64,000 nucleotides of DNA from Epiperipatus broadwayi (Eukaryota; Onychophora; Udeonychophora; Euonychophora; Peripatidae): positions 3,970,001 through 4,034,000 of the forward strand of contig JAQFVV010000013.1 of the NCBI GenBank assembly GCA_028023455.1, in the 5' to 3' direction. Numbering within the stretch: the stretch's first letter is position 1; each line of letters starts with the position of its first letter. Positions 1 to 11,560 of the stretch are shown here, one piece after another. The notes under the pieces are model-generated. The model was given only the letters and a program-made list of their open reading frames with translations, had not been told where the DNA came from and did not search any database. The translations under genes and the position numbers were made by a program.

Positions 1-1495
1 AAGTATTATTGCTGGAAAGGCAAGGTTAATGATAATTTAACCAGAATTTTTAGAATAAGATTATTCTTGAATGTATATACACAAAGAATTATATCTTTTA
101 TTAAAATCTTAAATTTATTATTAATATAGAAAAAATGGAAATTTATTTATTTACTAATCCAGAAGATTTTCTATGTATTGTATTCATTATAAATTATTAA
201 ACTATCTTTAAATGCATTTCTGCTAATTTTACTTTGCTTGATACAGGATTCTATTATGCTGATTGTATTTAATCATAAGATGTGCACATCCATATGATTA
301 TTATATAAGTTTAAATACATTTATATGTAATACATACAGACACACACTTAAGCACAGATGATAAAATATATTTTTATAAGGTCAAATTGATTATATATCA
401 TAACTTTAGTAATTTTTTGAATAGCTTCTGTAGTAGAATATGTTAACTTAATAAATGAATAGTATTAGTTTAATATTCATGATATAATAATAAAGTATTT
501 ATATGTTTAATTGACATCAATTAAGAAATCATAGTTATGAATGAAACATTATCTGATAATTGAAATAAGTTTAGTCTGTTAACTAATATCTATAGTAATT
601 ATCATATTACACCATCTTATTCTGTTTTCTAAATATTGATATTGGAATTAATCATTCAATTTTGTTATGTTTTTGCAAATAAATGATTGTTTATTTCATA
701 AAGACTCTGTATCATGCAATATTCAAATATAATTCAATTTGGGATTTTAAAATTAGCTGTCAACTAAATAAGAATACATGGCCATTACAGAATTAGCAGC
801 TCAACTGAATATGACAGTTCAGAGATGAACTAATTATGGTAAACATTTTGTTTAGTATGAAAAAAGATTTAAAATCAGAGGAAGAGTGAGGTATATTATG
901 CAGTTCATATATTTTATATTTGAAATTACATATATTTTCTTATGATTTAAGATTTGAAATTACATATATTTTCTTATGATTTAAGATCAAAATAACATAA
1001 GTGTTAATGAAATCTGAAGAAAGAGAGAGTATTCCTTAAGTATTTCACTCTCATAACCCAATTCCAAGTCTGTACACAGCCTCATGGCATCCATCATGAT
1101 AATGATCATACCCATATTTAGAAGTCCTAAGAATCTGGTTTTAATACAAAGGCAAGCAGTAAAAATTGACTTGTTTACATTCAGAAAATGCCAATAACAT
1201 GCACACACACCCCAGTTATACAATTATCTAGCATCAACAACTATTATAATACCACTAAATATTTTCTATCAATTTTTTAGACATAATAATGTAAATGTCA
1301 TTAATTTTTTGTCTTCATTCTGGTTAGCCTGTCAAATAAATTCTCTATCAGTGATTTATTTTTTGTTTTTATATGTTGTATTTTATTTTGTAAAGATAGA
1401 AATTTTAAATAATAATAATATGTTTAACATCAAAGAAACAAATAACCACACAACTTAACATTTTATAAGAATACAAAAAATATATTGTAACGGGC
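1..1495. other. AT-rich DNA without a recognisable gene
   Basis: No reading frame here resembles a known protein. The only structure I see is the exact 34-bp tandem duplication annotated separately at 919-986. The short minus-strand frame at 987-1223 has no recognisable motif and looks like chance. Confidence 0.6.
919..986. repeat. 34-bp tandem duplication, two exact copies
   Basis: The unit beginning TTTGAAATTACATATATTTT occurs at 919-952 and again without change at 953-986. Exact identity in neutral AT-rich DNA points to a recent local slippage or duplication. Confidence 0.9.
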
Positions 1496-2110
1496 ATGGG
1501 ACAATCGAAAAAGCTCCAACTTCCCTTTCACTTATATATGTAATGGGGAATTCTTATTATTCAAAATCTCATTAGCCTAGCTGTCTATCAAAAGAATGTC
1601 ATTACCATTCGTGAAAGGCATTTGGCCATTGTCTATGGAATTTATGTGCACATTTGACGATATATAAAATAATATTTAAGTTACCTAGGGTTTAGTCTTT
1701 GAGTTCATTCCGACGTGTTGTCGACCGTCACGTGGATTATCCACTTCTTTAGGAGGGACGGTCGTAGATTATATTTGGCGGGATGTAGCTTCTTGGTTAA
1801 TAAGGCATGGAGGACGAGGCATCACAGGTCAGGCCACTACAGGAATCCATAGGCAGGCGTTACTACCGTCGCTGTTACATTATTGCAGAACCATTGGTAC
1901 AGAAGTCCGGATTGACCGCGATCATGATGGCCTTAGCCGGTCATACTATGTGAGATATCGACGGTAAAAGTCATGTTGGTTAGCTATATCGGCTGATTCT
2001 TGGAGCCGCGATTTTTCACCTTGTCGACTCGAAGTCTCTAGCTCTAATCTCTCCTTTTATCTCCTTAGCTCTCCACCTAATTTTTTCCTTTTTTTCTTTT
2101 TTTAATTAAA
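1496..2110 (+). repeat. GC-richer LTR-like block (candidate)
   Basis: The block begins TGTAACGGGC directly after ATAT, the same start context as the clear solo LTRs at 30175 and 43778. A TATA-like string lies near 1660 and is followed by a GC-rich leader unlike its surroundings. I cannot find a matching 3' end with a target duplication. The TTACA at 1875-1879 is followed by TTAT, not ATAT. Seen: start string, TATA-like box, composition shift. Inferred: LTR fragment or a decayed LTR of another family. Confidence 0.35.
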
Positions 2111-2928
2111 ACATTCCAATGGTCTTTGTCCTTTAGATTCTTTGTTTCCACTTGTTGTTGACACCTCCCATGCTATGCCTTCGGCCATATGTAACTTTAT
2201 TTTATATGATTTTATAGCACTACATACATTTTATTTATTTCCTTATTTTTCTTTGATTACTTACACAAATTTTAATGCATGTTTTTCTTTATTTCTTATT
2301 TAAATTTTAATAATCATTTATTTTTTATCTAATTCTTGCTTTAACTCTACCCCATAAAACCCGCATTTCGTTTATCGTCAAATGTGTACTTTGAAGCCCA
2401 GATTCTTATCTTTTCGAACATATTAATTTTCTAGGTTTTTCTTTCCGCGCTATCGAAGTTTTTTCTTTTTCCTTTTTTTTTAAACTTTACTTTTCCTAAA
2501 TCATATTTTACTACATGTTTTATTTATGTTTCTTTACTGCTTTAACTTTCCTACCGTATGCTGGTAGTATTATAATTTAATATTTACTTTTATCAAAATT
2601 CGGACTTTGACTAGCAAAAGATAACGATCTTGTTAACTCTAGTTCCCTCTCTTTCTCTTTGTTTTGCTAATTTTCAACATTTCTTGGTTTTGTTAATTTC
2701 CAAGCTCGTTTTTTCTTTCTTATTTATTTATTTCTTTCCAACCCTAACATTTCTAATTTGTGGATGTTTTGTAGGTACATGTGTGACCACAGTATGTGCG
2801 CTCATCATATAAATTTAAATTTATCACAAATAAGACTTCATCATAAGTAATTTACACAAGTCAATTTCTCGCTCAGTTTTTTCATGGCAAGCTTCCACTT
2901 TTCTTGGTTTCCATTTATATTTGAGTTC
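2111..2928. other. Pyrimidine-rich AT-rich stretch, no gene
   Basis: The plus strand is strongly T/C-biased, with runs of T and CTTT near 2040-2110, 2430-2490 and 2640-2750. The 60-codon plus frame at 2630-2812 is low-complexity and hydrophobic because of this bias and is not supported as a gene. The block may be the tail of the LTR-like segment before it. Confidence 0.45.
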
Positions 2929-3182
2929 TAATAATAACATGAAATGCTAAAACCTTCAACAGAAGCACTTTAAAATGCTTATATGAAAGCCAATCAGATG
3001 TAATAATAACTGCATGTGGAACTCTCAATTCAAGGACACAAGCCAGAACATAAGAAAAAGATCGGTTCCATCTTTTTCTCGTGTTCTGGATTCTGTTCTT
3101 GAATTGAGAGTTCCACATTGGCTGTCACATACGCATTTTAAGGCGCTTCTATGGAAAGTTTTAGCCTTTCACGTTATTATTA
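2929..3182. mobile_element. Palindromic foldback MITE, 254 bp
   Basis: The left end TAATAATAACATGAAATGCT and the right end are inverted copies: the reverse complement of the right end reads TAATAATAACGTGAAAGGCT. The match continues for most of each arm, so a single strand could fold into a near-complete hairpin. Because of the palindrome, overlapping short frames on opposite strands (2915-3118 minus, 3014-3202 plus) encode nearly the same peptide, both starting MWNSQFK. They are shadows of the repeat and not genes. The terminal TA is compatible with a Tc1/mariner-type target site but not decisive. Confidence 0.85.
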
Positions 3183-4508
3183 GATTATCTGCTAATGCTT
3201 AATAAATTTAATATATTTACATTTGAGTTCTACTAATATGAGAGAATCAAGAAAAGCTTAAAAAAGAAATAGAAAAACTCATGATATCTCTCTCAAAATC
3301 ATATCTATCATTATATTCAAAGATATCATTTTTTAATCAATTAATAGTAACAAAAATTTCATAGTTTTTACCCACTATACAATTCATAAAACTGTTCATA
3401 TCATATATGAATTCTCTCTGTATAAAGTTAGTATAGGGGAAAAAGACAATAGTTGTCTCTATAATATATCGAAATTTACCAGCTTAGGTCTTCATTCCAT
3501 TAAAGTCTTTAATATTCAAAACACAATAAATCTAATATCTATGATTAAACAATTTCCTTTACTGTAACATATGCTGAAGATAATTCCTACAAATAGACCA
3601 CCTATAATGTTTAATTTTTTTTAATATCATTATTTAGTTCTTTGTAAAGTATCAAATATAAAACAGATATACTACTAAAGCAAAAACATATGTATTAGAA
3701 ATTTTTTGAATTATTTTACATTAATCTTCCAACTGATCCTAATTCTTCCATATTTAAAATAAACAACCAATTTACATAAATTTAAAAATTGGTCCCTTGA
3801 ACCAAAGTATTTTGATTTTGTTCTGAAAATTAATGTAAAGGCTCTTCCAACTAATCTTAAATACAAGTGATTTTATTTTAATGTCAATTCCACATACCAA
3901 CTGCATCATAGAGAAGATAAAACACAATTAAATTTTCTCTATAATTGCCTTGATCTTGCATCAGTAAGAACATTAATCATAAACATATATAGAAATAAAT
4001 TTTAATTCAATTAAAACTATAATGAATTTGTTTGCTGAAGATTCTTGTCTACATATAAGTCCTGCTACATTTAACCTATACGCAATATGGTGCATGAGAT
4101 GCACATTTATATATGAAAATAACACAAGACAATATGCTAATACTCTTTTAAATAAATTAGAACAACTGAAGCAGAAATATAAAAAAAAAATTGCTTCACC
4201 AGATATATTTGCAGCCATATGGTCTTTAATAAAACAATAGTCAAGCCTCTAGCCCATATTTTATAATAATTTAAAAATAAAAAATACAATACAAAAAATA
4301 TATTATTATATTGTATTCAAGATTTATTTATTATTATATATAATTTTATTTCTTGCTAATGTTCAATTTTTTTGCTCCACCTTTTTAAATATATTCTTAT
4401 TGTATTTATCTTTTTTTTTAATCAATGTAATTCTTAATATTTGTCTTTATAAATATTTTTTTTCATTTGATTTGTAACCTATTATGTTTTTCAATAAACT
4501 AACTTTAA
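3183..4508. other. AT-rich DNA without a recognisable gene
   Basis: I see no protein motif, repeat pair or RNA structure here. Overlapping short frames at 3973-4240 on both strands lack any known motif. Confidence 0.55.
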
Positions 4509-4544
4509 TGATGATGAAGAAAAAGAAAAATAAGAAGAATGAAA

Positions 4545-4579
<35 letters not shown>

Positions 4580-4600
4580 AATGATGACAATAATAATTTC
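4509..4600 (+). repeat. (GAT)n / GA-rich microsatellite
   Basis: A purine-rich stretch leads into about eleven consecutive GAT units, with interrupted copies on either side. It abuts the 3' side of the minus-strand LINE remnant. RTE-type elements end in the same trinucleotide, so this may mark an old retroelement tail, but it may also be an ordinary microsatellite. Confidence 0.85.
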
Positions 4601-4679
4601 ATTTAATTTAGCACATTTAACAGATTTTACTTCCAAATAAAAATATTCACCAAACATTTGCAGAAATTTTTATATAGTA

Positions 4680-6105
4680 GCCCTACATGTTCCCTCATTT
4701 GATTCAAATATATTAACGGCAATAAAGTATTTATTATATAAACTAGGTGATCTTACTAGTGCTGAACTTTTTAAGGTTTCACTTTTAAACTTCTGAATGT
4801 TATACAAATCTGGTAGCCTTGTATCCTTTATCTTATATGATAGTGTTTATTGGCAATTTCTCATATCTATTAAACCTGATGTAATTTTTTAAAATACATC
4901 TTATCAATAAAGATTCATCTTTTGCAGAGTGCATTGGCATCATATATTGTTTCATAATTAATATGTCTTCAAAAAATTTTAAAAACTTTTTCCAGTACTA
5001 ATTTAAGAGTTAATTCACAAGAATTCTAGATCATAGATCCATAACATTTTTTTTAAAAAAATATTTTAGTTTCTGACAATGAAAGTCATTATTTTATAGT
5101 TTTTTGCAACAATATATAGGATATTATTATTAGATATTCCAATTACCATTATAAATAATACCTAAGTCTTTATGATATTCTTTCCTTGAAATACTTTTTG
5201 AATTTAGTTTGTAATTAAACATATTTGTGAATGGTTTTTTAAAGAATAATATGGCTGAACATTTTTCAACATTAATTTCCATAGTTTCTTAGACACCAAT
5301 CTTGAAATTTTTTGATATCAAACTATAAGACTTTATGATCATCAAAATTATTAATAGTTTTATGTAATTTAATATCATCTGCAAATCAATGAATATTATA
5401 ACAATTGCATACTGCTCTATATCCAAACAACAAACCAAAAAGAATAGAGGTTCAAGTATGCTTCCTTAATGCACTTCAGCAATACTGAAATATATATATG
5501 ATCTTGTAGACCCTTAAGAAACAAAATTAGTCCTATTTGAAACAAAAGACACAAACCACTGCTGAAGTTGATAACTCAAACCCAATGTGTATTTACAAAT
5601 CAATCAGGAGTATTCTATATAATCAAAGGCTTTGCTTAGATCAAAATAAATAACATATTACAGCTCGTTATCAACTGCATTTGCAATAGCATCTTCAAAA
5701 TGTTTCAAATTAGTCTCATCAGGTCTACCAAATATGAATATTCTAGATATTTTATTATCTCATTAAGAATACATTTTTCAAAAATTTTCTAACTATACAT
5801 AATAAATAAATAGGTTTATAATTACCATCATCGTTTGATTTGGATTTTGATACTGGTATAACTTTTGCACTTTTTTTGCAATGAAACAAGTAATATGTCA
5901 TGCCCAAAACTTTTTTTATTTTGAGCTGTTTTATTGCCACCAAAATATCATCAGAATTTATCATGACAATATCCACCAAATGTTCAGTTTTAGAAATAGT
6001 AGTTGTGCAAGAAGATATCATATTCTTTTTAGTATATGATAAGAAATAATTAGCAAAGATATCAACTGTAAGATTCCCATTGTCAACTGATGTTTTATTT
6101 TTCAT
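4680..6105 (-). pseudogene. Decayed LINE reverse transcriptase (non-LTR)
   Basis: Read on the minus strand, successive frames recover the reverse transcriptase order of a CR1/Jockey-like LINE. There is a stretch resembling VIPVSKSKSNDDGNYKPI (near 5780-5880), which matches the usual K-s-NYRPIS region. It is followed by DLSKAFDYI (motif A, near 5620-5650) and FADDIKLH (motif C, near 5355-5385). A distal segment resembling LPDLYNIQKFKSETLK near 4760-4810 matches the LINE C-terminus. Stop codons and frameshifts separate these blocks, so no product is made. Motif order and strand agree throughout, which is the main support. The clade cannot be fixed at this level of decay. Confidence 0.7.
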
Positions 6106-6952
6106 ACCAAAATATTTTTAATGAATGATTAAAAGTAATTAGAATTGTATTTTATGTTGTCCTCTTGTTTCCTAATATATCTTTAGAAATCAATTTTGTC
6201 TATGATTTTAAATAATTTTCTAAATTATGAAGTTATTATAACATATTACTGATCCTGATTGTTTAAACAGCTTATGATGCTTAAGTTTTCTTTTATAAAT
6301 CAATTTTTTTAGAAAACCAAGGAGAATATTTTTATAGGATAATAATAATAAAAATAATAATACATGCATGTATCCTATCACATATAAAGAATAGCAAAAT
6401 AAGGAAATAGTCAAAATATGAGCTAAATCACAAATATTTATGAATTAATATTTTAATATTAAATCCAGAATAGTCTTTAATTCTTTGTAGTTTATATTTA
6501 TCATTAATAGTGGATATTCATAGTTTAATTTCATCTTAAAATACCTTTGATTAGCAATCATTATTCTGGTTGATTTAAGGAATATTTTATTCTTATCTTG
6601 TAAGTAAATCCTGCTTTCAAAAAAAAAAACCAATTGATATTTCAGTCATTATCCATTTAGCCTTTAACAATATTAAATATCATTTACTCATTCTATATTA
6701 TGTGGAATAACAGATACTTATTTAAATATTCTATTTAATACATATCTTATATTTATGACCATACATAAAACCATCAATTTAAAAAACATCTTTTCTATTA
6801 TACATATCCCACATTCTTAACAGTCAAATATTAGTATCACACAACTATTAAAAACAAGATTATATATCTATTTCTATTTTCCCTTGTAATTACATCTCCA
6901 CATCCTCTAATTAGCAAATCTCCTATCAATACTGTCTCATATTTTACTTTCC
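6106..6952. other. AT-rich spacer, possibly LINE-derived
   Basis: No clear coding motif. It lies between the LINE RT remnant and an ORF1-like remnant on the same strand and may be decayed LINE sequence. Confidence 0.4.
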
Positions 6953-7460
6953 CTACTTCATCCGTAACATTATGTTCTGGACTTCCTTATCTTTCTTATC
7001 ATTTCTATTCATTAATTCCTTGATCTGCTCATGCTTAATCTCTAATGATTTTAATTTTATTTCTACATGCTTTACCTCTTCCATTATCTTATTTGTTCTT
7101 TGGCTAATTATCTCCATTGCACTACTTATTTTATCATCCATATCTCTTGTCACTTCACTAAATATATACTCTATCTTCTTTAAGTACATTTTCCTCCATT
7201 TCACCTGACTTTTTCTTTAAACTTTCTACACTTAGAAACCATTTTTTTTACCTATTTCATCACATTTATACATGATCTATATAACCATACACCTGCTACA
7301 TCTTTCCTAGTCTTATTTAAGCATTTCAAATGAAAAATTTATCCCATATGGTACACTCTACCACAGCACATCTAATTTCTTTCTGACCATTATATATACA
7401 TTGTGGGATACAAATGCAATCCATATTTCCTTATTTTTCAATTCCTCTACTCTATATTTA
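6953..7460 (-). pseudogene. Coiled-coil, ORF1-like LINE remnant
   Basis: The minus-strand frame at 6953-7204 (83 codons) is rich in Lys, Glu, Ile and Met with heptad-like spacing, a likely coiled coil. Just upstream on the same strand (about 7350-7440), another frame gives a cysteine-containing peptide reading CICIPQC, then IRCAVVECTIW, ending at a stop. A cysteine-rich finger followed by a coiled coil is a common ORF1 layout in CR1/Jockey-type LINEs. The decayed RT lies downstream on the same strand at the expected side, so this could be ORF1 of that element. The two parts are not in one open frame. Identification rests on layout, not on a diagnostic motif. Confidence 0.4.
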
Positions 7461-7974
7461 AATTTATGATTTTTCTACTATTCTTCAAAACTCTTTATAC
7501 AAAAAAAAATATTTCTAATCTATATACTACCTCCCTCTATACTTATTTTTGTAACTATTAGTATCTTACTTATTTTTTAATTTACACTATTTTTTTGTAT
7601 TACATTAGTAGAGTTTTTAAACCTAAATCTGTATTTAATCTTGGTTAATTTTTTTAAATTAATATAGCTTCTTTAATTTTTCTTTCACTTTTATTATAAG
7701 TGTCGTAAATCATTTTTATGCAATCTTTTTCAAATTTATGTTCTGTTTCTATTGAATACATATAAATAAGTGATCTTTTATCTTATTTATAATGTTTTAA
7801 TCTTGGATTAATTGAATTTTTCATTTCACTTATGTAATTGCTTTTAATATTATTAATTTACATATTTTTAAATTTAATCTCATATATTCCATTTATGCAC
7901 TTTTCAATATTTTCCATGTAATTTTTTATATATTTATTATCTAATATATATTTTTACTAACTACCTTGAATTCA

Positions 7975-8340
7975 ATAAAGAATACTATAAGTGAAAGGAA
8001 TGTTTAATGAAAGGAAGCATTAAGTGAAGTAATAAATAATATATACATGGAAGATTTTGAAGAAATAATGTTGAAAAATAAAATTACATCATTTGTTATG
8101 GAAATATATGTAAATTGACTACTTATTAGTTTTTAGTAGTAGCCAAAGACAAATAGATAATTTTATAGAAAAATAAAAAAAATAGATGAAAATATAAAAT
8201 TCCTAGTAGAAAAGGAAGAAGAAAAATTGGAATATTTAGGAACAATGTTAATTAAAGCTTACCTTAATAATAAATGTAACATAGAAAACATTTAAAAATG
8301 TAATATAGATAATAGTATAACTACTTGATATTATAACAGA
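7975..8340 (+). pseudogene. Decayed Penelope-like reverse transcriptase
   Basis: The plus strand reads IYMEDFEEIMLKNK (from about 8050), which matches the block following motif B in Penelope-like (PLE) reverse transcriptases. A degenerate catalytic box follows in which YVDD has become YVN-stop. About 30 codons on comes KIDENIKFLVEKEEEKLEYL, matching the PLE block after the catalytic box. Several in-frame stops make it non-functional. No GIY-YIG domain is recognisable downstream, so the element is truncated or eroded there. It is on the opposite strand to the PLE at 10.6 kb and so belongs to a separate insertion. Confidence 0.65.
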
Positions 8341-8609
8341 AAAGAATATAAAATAGTAATTTCTATAGTATACAGAGCTTAAAATTATTGCTTAAATTCG
8401 AAGTACAAAAACAAACAAATTTAATAATAAATGATCTAAAAAAAATAATAATTATCATATAAAGATTATATAAATTAATAGAAAGTTAATAGAAAACAAA
8501 ATAAATGATAAAAATAAAAGATATAATTAAAAAAATTAACTATATAGGGATAAAAATTTACAATAATGACATAATAAAAAATATAAATAAAATTATTATT
8601 AAGTTAAAT

Positions 8610-8870
8610 AAAAAAATTTAATCTATATTACTATATAAATCTGAAAGTTGGTTTGTTTATTTGTGACTTTATAACTCAACAAATGTTGCACCAATCTTCC
8701 AAAATCTAGCATGATTTTCTGTTTTATATAGAATTTTACTAGCACATAAATTTTTGCTTTAATTGTTTTAAAAAAATTGTAATTTGTGAATATAAACATG
8801 TGTGGAAATTCTATATCACAATTGTTTTTGTATGATATAAAAATCCAAATAGAAGGCAGCAATGGTTAAT
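8610..8870 (-). mobile_element. Possible Helitron-like element tail
   Basis: On the minus strand, text with AAACAAACCAACTTTCAG followed by an AT-rich end, after TTGTTGAGTTATAAAGTCAC, resembles a dispersed repeat common in invertebrates and often tied to Helitron-like elements. I recognise this from general familiarity, not a diagnostic structure. The 79-codon minus frame over it shows no protein motif. Confidence 0.3.
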
Positions 8871-10140
8871 AGATTACAGAGTTGAAACATTTTTTAGACA
8901 AAAAATATAGTTTTTGGTAAAACAAGATAAAATTTGATTTTGTAAATATATTTTAAATTAATTAAACTGTGTTTGTACTACATAATTAATTTTTCATTTG
9001 AGCAATGATAATTTAAGATTAGTTTATAATATTAACACATATTAAAATAAAATTTAAAATGGCACTTGTACAGCAAAAATACTACTGAATTTGATAAACT
9101 TTTACTATGAAATTAATAAACTTTAAATATATTTCATTAATCCATGAGAAAGTAAATTTTATAATGATGAGGCTACTTGTTTGATTTTAAATGTAATAAC
9201 TTCCATTAATTAACTAAAATACTAACAAATTGTAATGGTATAAATCAGCAAGTTAAATTAACAGGCCACTCAAATTGGGCAAAGCAAAATTTGTACCTGT
9301 ATAAAATGAAATGTAGTTTTAATTTCTCATGAGACTCTTCAAATTTTGATTAGTTAAAATATATACCATTACAAACTAATGAATATTGTAATTAATTTAT
9401 TTAATGGCCTTTTATGTCTGGAACCAAAATCTATAAAGGTATGAATGAATAAAATTACCATTTACTACAAATTAAGTAAATTAAATTTGTATATGATTAA
9501 TTTATTAAATACTTTACTACATTAAGGAACCAAAATCTATATGGTTATAAATAAGTTTGACTATTATCACTTAAATAAATAATTTATTCTATTTGAATGC
9601 TATGTATAATTTAGTTTCAAAAATATAACTAGACATATAAAATAATAATCAAAAAATATAAATTATCAAACACAAAATAAATTGAGCATTGATTTATTTA
9701 ATTCAAACAACCAATAAAAGTTTATCCAGTCATTAATTTAACTTATGTAATTAATGAAATGTAGATTAAAAAAATTGATAAAATAAGATCATAAATTATA
9801 AGCATATACAGATGTCTGTTTATACTTAATTAACTGAATAACTTAATATATCAGTTTACAAAATTAATAACCACAAATTAATATACTTTATGAATAAAAA
9901 TAACCAACCACAAGATCCAAATTTTAATCTATAAAATAATTATTTATTTACAAAAAAAAAATAATATAAAAATATATAATAATATACCAATTAATGGGTA
10001 TAAATTTATTTGACAGTCTGCATTATTAACATTCTATAACTTGTATTACTATAAATGATGCAAGGATGATACACTAGTTAACCAAAAAGAAAATATTGAT
10101 CTATATCATTAATAATAAATAAAAACAAAAAAAGACTTAT
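8871..10140. other. AT-rich DNA; weak internal duplication
   Basis: No gene is seen. A phrase GGAACCAAAATCTATA occurs near 9420 and again near 9515 with similar following sequence (an imperfect duplication of about 100 bp). Confidence 0.5.
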
Positions 10141-10162
10141 AAATCCAAGAAATAATATTATA

Positions 10163-10190
10163 TTTCAACCAGAGGACTGGTTTTCATCAG
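10163..10190 (-). ncRNA. Hammerhead-ribozyme-like motif (PLE-associated)
   Basis: On the minus strand the sequence has the hammerhead core CTGATGA (10190-10184), one extra A, a perfect 6-bp stem II (AACCAG with CTGGTT) closed by a TCCT loop, and then GAAA (10166-10163). Hammerhead ribozymes are an established component of Penelope-like elements. This one lies about 0.47 kb downstream of the PLE endonuclease frame at 10655-11211 on the same strand, the expected arrangement. Stems I and III are not obvious: the flanks do not pair well and the cleavage position is unclear. It may therefore be an inactive relic, or active only as a dimer. Confidence 0.6.
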
Positions 10191-10654
10191 AAAGGAAAAA
10201 ATACACAGTAAAATGGCGATAATCAAAAAAGTACAGATTTCATAAAAGACTATAAATTGGTCACAAAATCTAAATCTACCCAACCAATGACAAAATTCAA
10301 ACAAAAAAAATAACTACATTTCCTCCTAATCAAGCTTAAATTCCATTTAAATTGAAATAATAAATAAAAAAATAAAAAATCCAAAATTAAAATATACATA
10401 TGTGCATACATACAAAAATTAGACTATGCTCACATACAAAAATAGCTGTGCTCACATTAATATTCATTAAAAACTAAAATACTCATACATATTAATCAAA
10501 ATTTATAGTTAGTGCAAAATACAATAATTTATAATAATTATTTACCTGTATACCAATTAAACACAGATATTAAACACCCATATAACCAATCTTTACATAA
10601 AAAAATCTCATATAAGAAAATTTTCACATAAAAAAACTCACATATAAAAATCAT

Positions 10655-11560
10655 TTAGGAGACCAGGTAACCCAAAGATGTAATAGTTCTAATGTTTAAA
10701 TTTAATCCATGTGGGTCTAAGGTCTTGAATTTAAAAATAAAAAAACTTTCCTTTTGTTTCCTCTCCCTTGTAGAAGAAAAACCTTCCTGCAGAATTACTA
10801 CTCTTAAATCATCAATTGAATGATTCGGTAAATTAAAGTGTTTTGAAACCGGCCTATCTTTATTCTTATACAAAATGTCAAATCTATGATTATTCATTCT
10901 AACATGTAAACTATTTGCTGACTCACCTATATATTGGTTTAAACATCTACTACACTCTATCAAATATATCAAATTAACACTTTTACATATAACATAATTA
11001 GGAATATACCATTTAAAATTATGATTCTTAGTACTAAAGACCATTTTTGTCACAACAATATGTTTACATGTAAAACATCTTTTATCCTCACATGGATAAC
11101 ATCCTTTTTCCTGTACAGAACTACTAATAAAATTTGTTTTGACAAGTATATCTCTAAGTGATCTATGTTTTCGATATACAACCTTAGGTGGATCAGAAAA
11201 AAATAGATTTTAAATAATCTATGGAGTGTAATATGTTAAAATGTTTCACCAATATCCGGTTAATATTAGGTAAATGTCTATTAAAAGTAAGTACCAATGG
11301 TGGAACATCTAATTGTTTTTTACTCTTTTTAGATAAAAAGAAGTTTCTTTCTATCAATTAAAGATGATCTCCTTACTGCATTATCCAACAACGTCTTAGG
11401 ATACCTCATATTGACCAATCTATTATAAAAAATACTATTATTTTGTTGAAGAAATTCCTCATTACAAATCCTCTTCATTCTTAAAAATTGACTATAAGGA
11501 ATATTAGTCTTTAAATGTTTAGGATGGTTACTATAAAAATGTAGATAGCAGTTATTTATT
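10655..11560 (-). pseudogene. Penelope-like element: zinc motif and GIY-YIG endonuclease
   Basis: This is the C-terminal part of a Penelope-like retroelement polyprotein. The frame is open from about 11211 to 10655. It begins with a PPKVVYRKHRSLRDIL block, then a cysteine motif reading CYPCEDKRCFTC, then a GIY-YIG-type nuclease with LIYLIECSRCLNQYIGES, a conserved arginine in the LHVRMNNHR segment, and HFNLPNHSIDDLRV. In active PLEs the GIY-YIG domain nicks target DNA for primed reverse transcription. Upstream to 11560, frameshifted segments such as HLKTNIPYSQFLRMKRIC and NMRYPKTLLDNAV match the region between RT and endonuclease. The RT core is missing, so the copy is 5'-truncated and broken, yet the nuclease part is surprisingly intact. 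The initiator Met at 11053 is probably not a real start. Confidence 0.85.

Noticed and set aside
1496-1879. A compact 384-bp LTR ending at GCTGTTACA
   Set aside because: The flanks do not match (ATAT against TTAT) and no polyadenylation signal is seen inside; kept only as a candidate block.
2915-3202. Two overlapping opposite-strand frames encoding similar peptides
   Set aside because: They are produced by the palindromic MITE and not by genes.
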